From Aspidapion aeneum (Eukaryota; Arthropoda; Insecta; Coleoptera; Brentidae), in contig OY755038.1 in assembly GCA_963576565.1 (NCBI GenBank), positions 204,325,013 to 204,389,012 of the forward strand: 64,000 nucleotides of DNA. Reading direction: 5' to 3'. Every line of letters starts with the position of its first letter. The first letter of the stretch is position 1. Below, in pieces: positions 60,539 through 64,000 of this stretch. A program made the position numbers and the translations under genes. The notes beneath the pieces were generated by a model that ran no database searches, was not told the origin of the DNA, and saw only the letters and a program-made list of their open reading frames with translations.

Positions 60539-62908
60539 CATTTAGTTTTTTGGGATCCGATATATATTTACTTTCAAAGCAACTTGTAAATCATTAAAGA
60601 TGAGTATTATTGTGTATGTTTGATATTAATTAATACCGAGGCACATGCTTTCAGATTTAAGACCTCACTGTTCCTATTCGGAGTGTTATCAGGGCAATGT
60701 AGAACTAAAACGGAACTGTGCATTAAGTTTACTTTTGGAACAACCAAAATAAGTATAACTTTTGACAGTAAAACTGCGGGGGTTCTGATGACATGTAACA
60801 TCAAAAGCCAGAAAGTAAGAACAGTAGTAAAATGAAATTTGTTTAAAGGCTTGCTAAACATTTCGACTGTTGCATTTATAATTAAAAATTTTAAGCTCAT
60901 ATTCAGAAAAGCAGCGGATTGTCTTTTTTAAATCTCAGTAATCTTTGTTCTTAAAGTGGACAAAATAATCTTATAATTCCAAGTTTTAATAAACAGTGGC
61001 TTTACAGATAAAAAACAATAAAAAAATTGCAAATAAAGAAAAAAAGCCAGCAGGTTAGAAAGATAAATAAATAAAAACATTACAAATTTTAAACAATAAA
61101 CCAAAATTAAACTCCCAATAAACATTTTTTGAAACCTCTGGTGATATAATTTTTTATAAGTCGTATATTGTGGTATCTAGAAGTGTTTTGCAAGATTTGT
61201 TGCTTTTATAGATGTTTTATTAAAAATCCTAAATGGAATTAGATTTTTATATGGTTGGTGTTGGTTATATTAGCTTTATTTATATTAAAAAACTTGCAGT
61301 ACTTTGCTATAAAAGTTTGTATATTGGTGTTTAAAATAATTCAATCAACTCATTAATAAAAATTTTGGGCTCTAGCAACAAAAGTTATATAAATTTCTGT
61401 TTGAAATACTGCGATCCACTTTCTCACAAAACTTTTAGGGATCGCTAGGCAAAAGTAATATAAATTTTATAAAACTTTCAGGACTATATAACCTAAAGTT
61501 ATTTAGGGGCTTCTGTAAATGATTTTATGTAAAAAATTTAGAAAACCCGATTTAGTACAGTATTTATTTTTTGATGATGATTTGTCACTTTGGACATAAT
61601 TTTTAAAATGAAAATTTTAAGCCAATAATAGGTTGTAAATAAATTATTAATTTTTCAATAATTCGGCATATAGCTATAAATAGTATCTATTTGTTTTGAT
61701 CTTTATTTGATTAAATATGCAGTATTTTCTTATTTTTACAATTATTCTGGATCGATTTTTTTGCCCACTTTAAACCTTGATTTTTGTTTATATTTCCTTA
61801 TGTTTACCCTTTACGTTGATTATAAATGCAATAGTTTTTAACAGATATTATTTTTAACATCTTTTCGAACACACTCTTATCGATAATAATAATATATAAC
61901 ATCAATTTTATTATTTTACTTTTTATTATATCTACGAGATTGTATTAAATTTTTTATTTTATTCAAAAAAATATAGAAAGTTGAGCTACATTCATATATT
62001 GACATTTTTATGAAAGATTTACATTTAATAATAATAATAATAATTTAATATATTTACTTTTTTTGATATAGTATGAGCACATTATGTTTGCGTTCTTTGA
62101 GAAACAGTATTTATAGTAATATCCTAAATTTATACAATTTTGAATGTTGTCAGAAAAAGCTTTTCCTTCCGGTTATTTTTTTAATGACAATTTAAACTAA
62201 ATAAAATTTTAGTTTTATTATTTTGTTCAAAAAATTTTAAAAAAATGTTGCCCCACGTTGGGCACCGATTTATGATAAATTTCGTCCTTAAAAAGGGAAA
62301 TTTATTGTTAATATTTACTTTTAGACCAAAAATTCAAATGAAAACGATACTTCCCTTGATGTAGAAAGTAAAAAAATATAAAACAATATATATTTTATTT
62401 TTTAAAAAATATTTCTAAATTTTTGGATATTACTGTACAGAATTAAAATAGCACACAAAATTCGATTCTAGTAGTTTTTGTATCATGCGAGTAACAAAGA
62501 CCAGTTTTGGAACTTAAGTTATACTTAGATTGAGATATAAATAAAAAATAATCAATTATAAACTTGTACAAGTTGGTATGTTTGTACAGGGTTATCTTTT
62601 GTAGACGTTCCCTGAAGAAAAGTTTTTTATTATAAGTCCTACGAAACTCCAAACAAAATTACGAAAATTATCTACAGAAACTACTTTACAAAAATATCTT
62701 TGTACTAACTTACAAAATCAAAAAATACAACAAAATAAATTGTTTTTTTTTTAAGTACATAATCTATACTCTGTAGGTTTAAGCAAGCGCGATATTTGAC
62801 AGAAGGTTTGTCAAATATAAAAAAAATTGCCTGTTTTGGAAGCTTGTTATTTTAATTTTATCGCACTGATAAAAACTTTTTAGGAAATGTTTAGAAACGA
62901 AACCCTGT
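60539..62908. other. AT-rich spacer, no gene recognised
   Basis: Very AT-rich; small open frames at 60607-60900 and 60928-61125 have no family. ATAATAATAATAATAATTTA near 62029 is a microsatellite. No coding or element structure was seen. Confidence 0.5.
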
Positions 62909-63876
62909 ACAGCGTGCCCCATTTTCAGGGTTCTCTTTTACGGGAGATTTTTGAAAATGTCGTAATTTAAACGATCCTTTACACATCATGCTTATTTTGC
63001 AAGATATTTAAATTATCTTAGAGCATTTTTGTGGCAACCTTTTAAAACGAAAATTATGACGTTTTCAATAGTTTGTCACAATGTGTAATGTTTGTCATAA
63101 CGTGTAATTTTTGAAATACGTTATTTTTAGTAAGTAAAAGTTGAATACGGAATTCAAATTATTTTCCACAATAAAAATTGTTCTATAGTCATTAATAGCT
63201 AATAGTATAAGAATAATTTAATTCTAGATACCAAAAATAAAACGGAAGATATGATTTTTGAAACTACTATTTAGATTTTTTCTATCACTATCGTGATGAA
63301 AAATATTTTGCGTTTTTGTGTGTTGCCTTTTCTGGAAGATAATCCAATTGTGTAAAAACATTTTTATAGCTACTTTTTTAAAGGAAAAATAGTTGTTTAG
63401 AAAACGAATGGCATAATAATGGCTTTTAATCAATTTTATTAAAAACAAATTTCTGGTTTTTTATGACCTTTACAGTTTTTAATCAGATTTCTAAAAATCA
63501 GGTATTTCATCTCTACCTGAATGTTGACTAAAAGTCATTGAAAGAAATACTTTTAAAACTAGTCTTGTGTAAATTATTAATAATTTAAATCATATTGACG
63601 AAACTTGCCAATGTCAAATCATTACAAAAGATATGATTTTCTCTTTAAAAACTTCCAATTGAAATGTTTTTTTTTTAGATTTAAAAGCAAAATAGAAAGA
63701 ATTGTAGTTTACGATATTTTAAAAAATCTCACGTATAAGATAAATTGAGAGTTATATTCAGATTATATGCTTTTTAAAGACTCATAAAAGAGCACAGGAA
63801 AAATCCCATACCGAGATTGTCATCTTTAATAACAACTAAGTTTTCTATTTAAACCCATCGAAAGTGGGACACGCTT
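62909..63876. mobile_element. TIR element, ACAGCGTGTCCCATTTTC family, longer copy
   Basis: ACAGCGTGCCCCATTTTC at 62909 and the inverse of GAAAGTGGGACACGCT at the right end match the family at 35121. The right end continues with AACTAAGTTTTCTATTTAAA corresponding to the ACTCGGTT..TTTAATCCC part of that element. Internal length is about twice as great, without a transposase. Confidence 0.75.
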
Positions 63877-64000
63877 TACCCCTAGCATACAATCAATCAG
63901 CGACCCCCTAAAAATTATTAGAAACAACTACAAATTTAGTTAATTTAAACGCCCTGTACCGTGTCCATATATCTGCTTTAACACATAAGATGCGATTAAA
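63877..64000. other. Window end, nothing recognised
   Basis: AT-rich sequence with CGCCCTGTACCGTG near 63950, an element-end-like phrase with no visible partner inside the window. Confidence 0.4.

Overview
The window is AT-rich insect genomic DNA, most likely from a beetle. The evidence is GT-AG spliced exons of two conserved animal genes, an insect-style repeat complement (mariner, pogo, hAT-like and non-LTR fragments, foldback elements, tRNA-derived SINE pieces) and no bacterial features. I cannot name the genus.

Two genes are supported, both on the + strand, one inside the other. The outer gene is MYG1 (MYG1/UPF0160 3'-5' RNA exonuclease family). It has six coding exons at 93-242, 337-479, 44731-44919, 46073-46214, 46541-46782 and 50396-50597. 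They join in phase to a 355-residue protein with the [22 protein letters not shown] and HASGFIGG motifs. Its second intron is 44,251 bp long and contains the whole recognisable part of a Mint/X11/LIN-10 adaptor gene: ten coding exons from about 5302 to 21404, encoding an acidic N-terminal region, a PTB domain and two PDZ domains ending in PAYI. No clear start codon for Mint is visible, so one or more 5' exons lie elsewhere.

Most of the rest is mobile DNA. 480-5300: a terminal-inverted-repeat (TIR) element, a small foldback, tandem repeats and a minus-strand reverse transcriptase relic. Mint introns: several inverted-repeat elements, a second minus-strand reverse transcriptase relic, a foldback with 16-bp minisatellite arms, an 8-bp-TSD hAT-like MITE and SINE pieces. 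21405-44730: a tandem array, two nested inverted-repeat elements, an internally deleted pogo element, a second minisatellite-armed foldback, a deleted mariner, a chain of MITEs including two that share 9-bp direct repeats, and tiny hairpin elements. MYG1 introns 3 and 5 hold further MITEs. 50600-64000: a 5'-truncated non-LTR retrotransposon, a 1.75-kb palindrome, a Tc1/mariner-group element with TIRs of about 370 bp, and a copy of a TIR family also present at 35121.

The two genes have no known shared pathway: MYG1 processes RNA in nucleus and mitochondria, and Mint is a neuronal/epithelial trafficking adaptor. Their arrangement is the main biological feature, because MYG1 pre-mRNA must skip every Mint splice site. 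The most unusual repeats are two foldback families whose arms are built from homologous 16-bp units, a set of 44-54 nt hairpins with similar termini, and the large palindrome carrying eight AAGATGGCG-type motifs.
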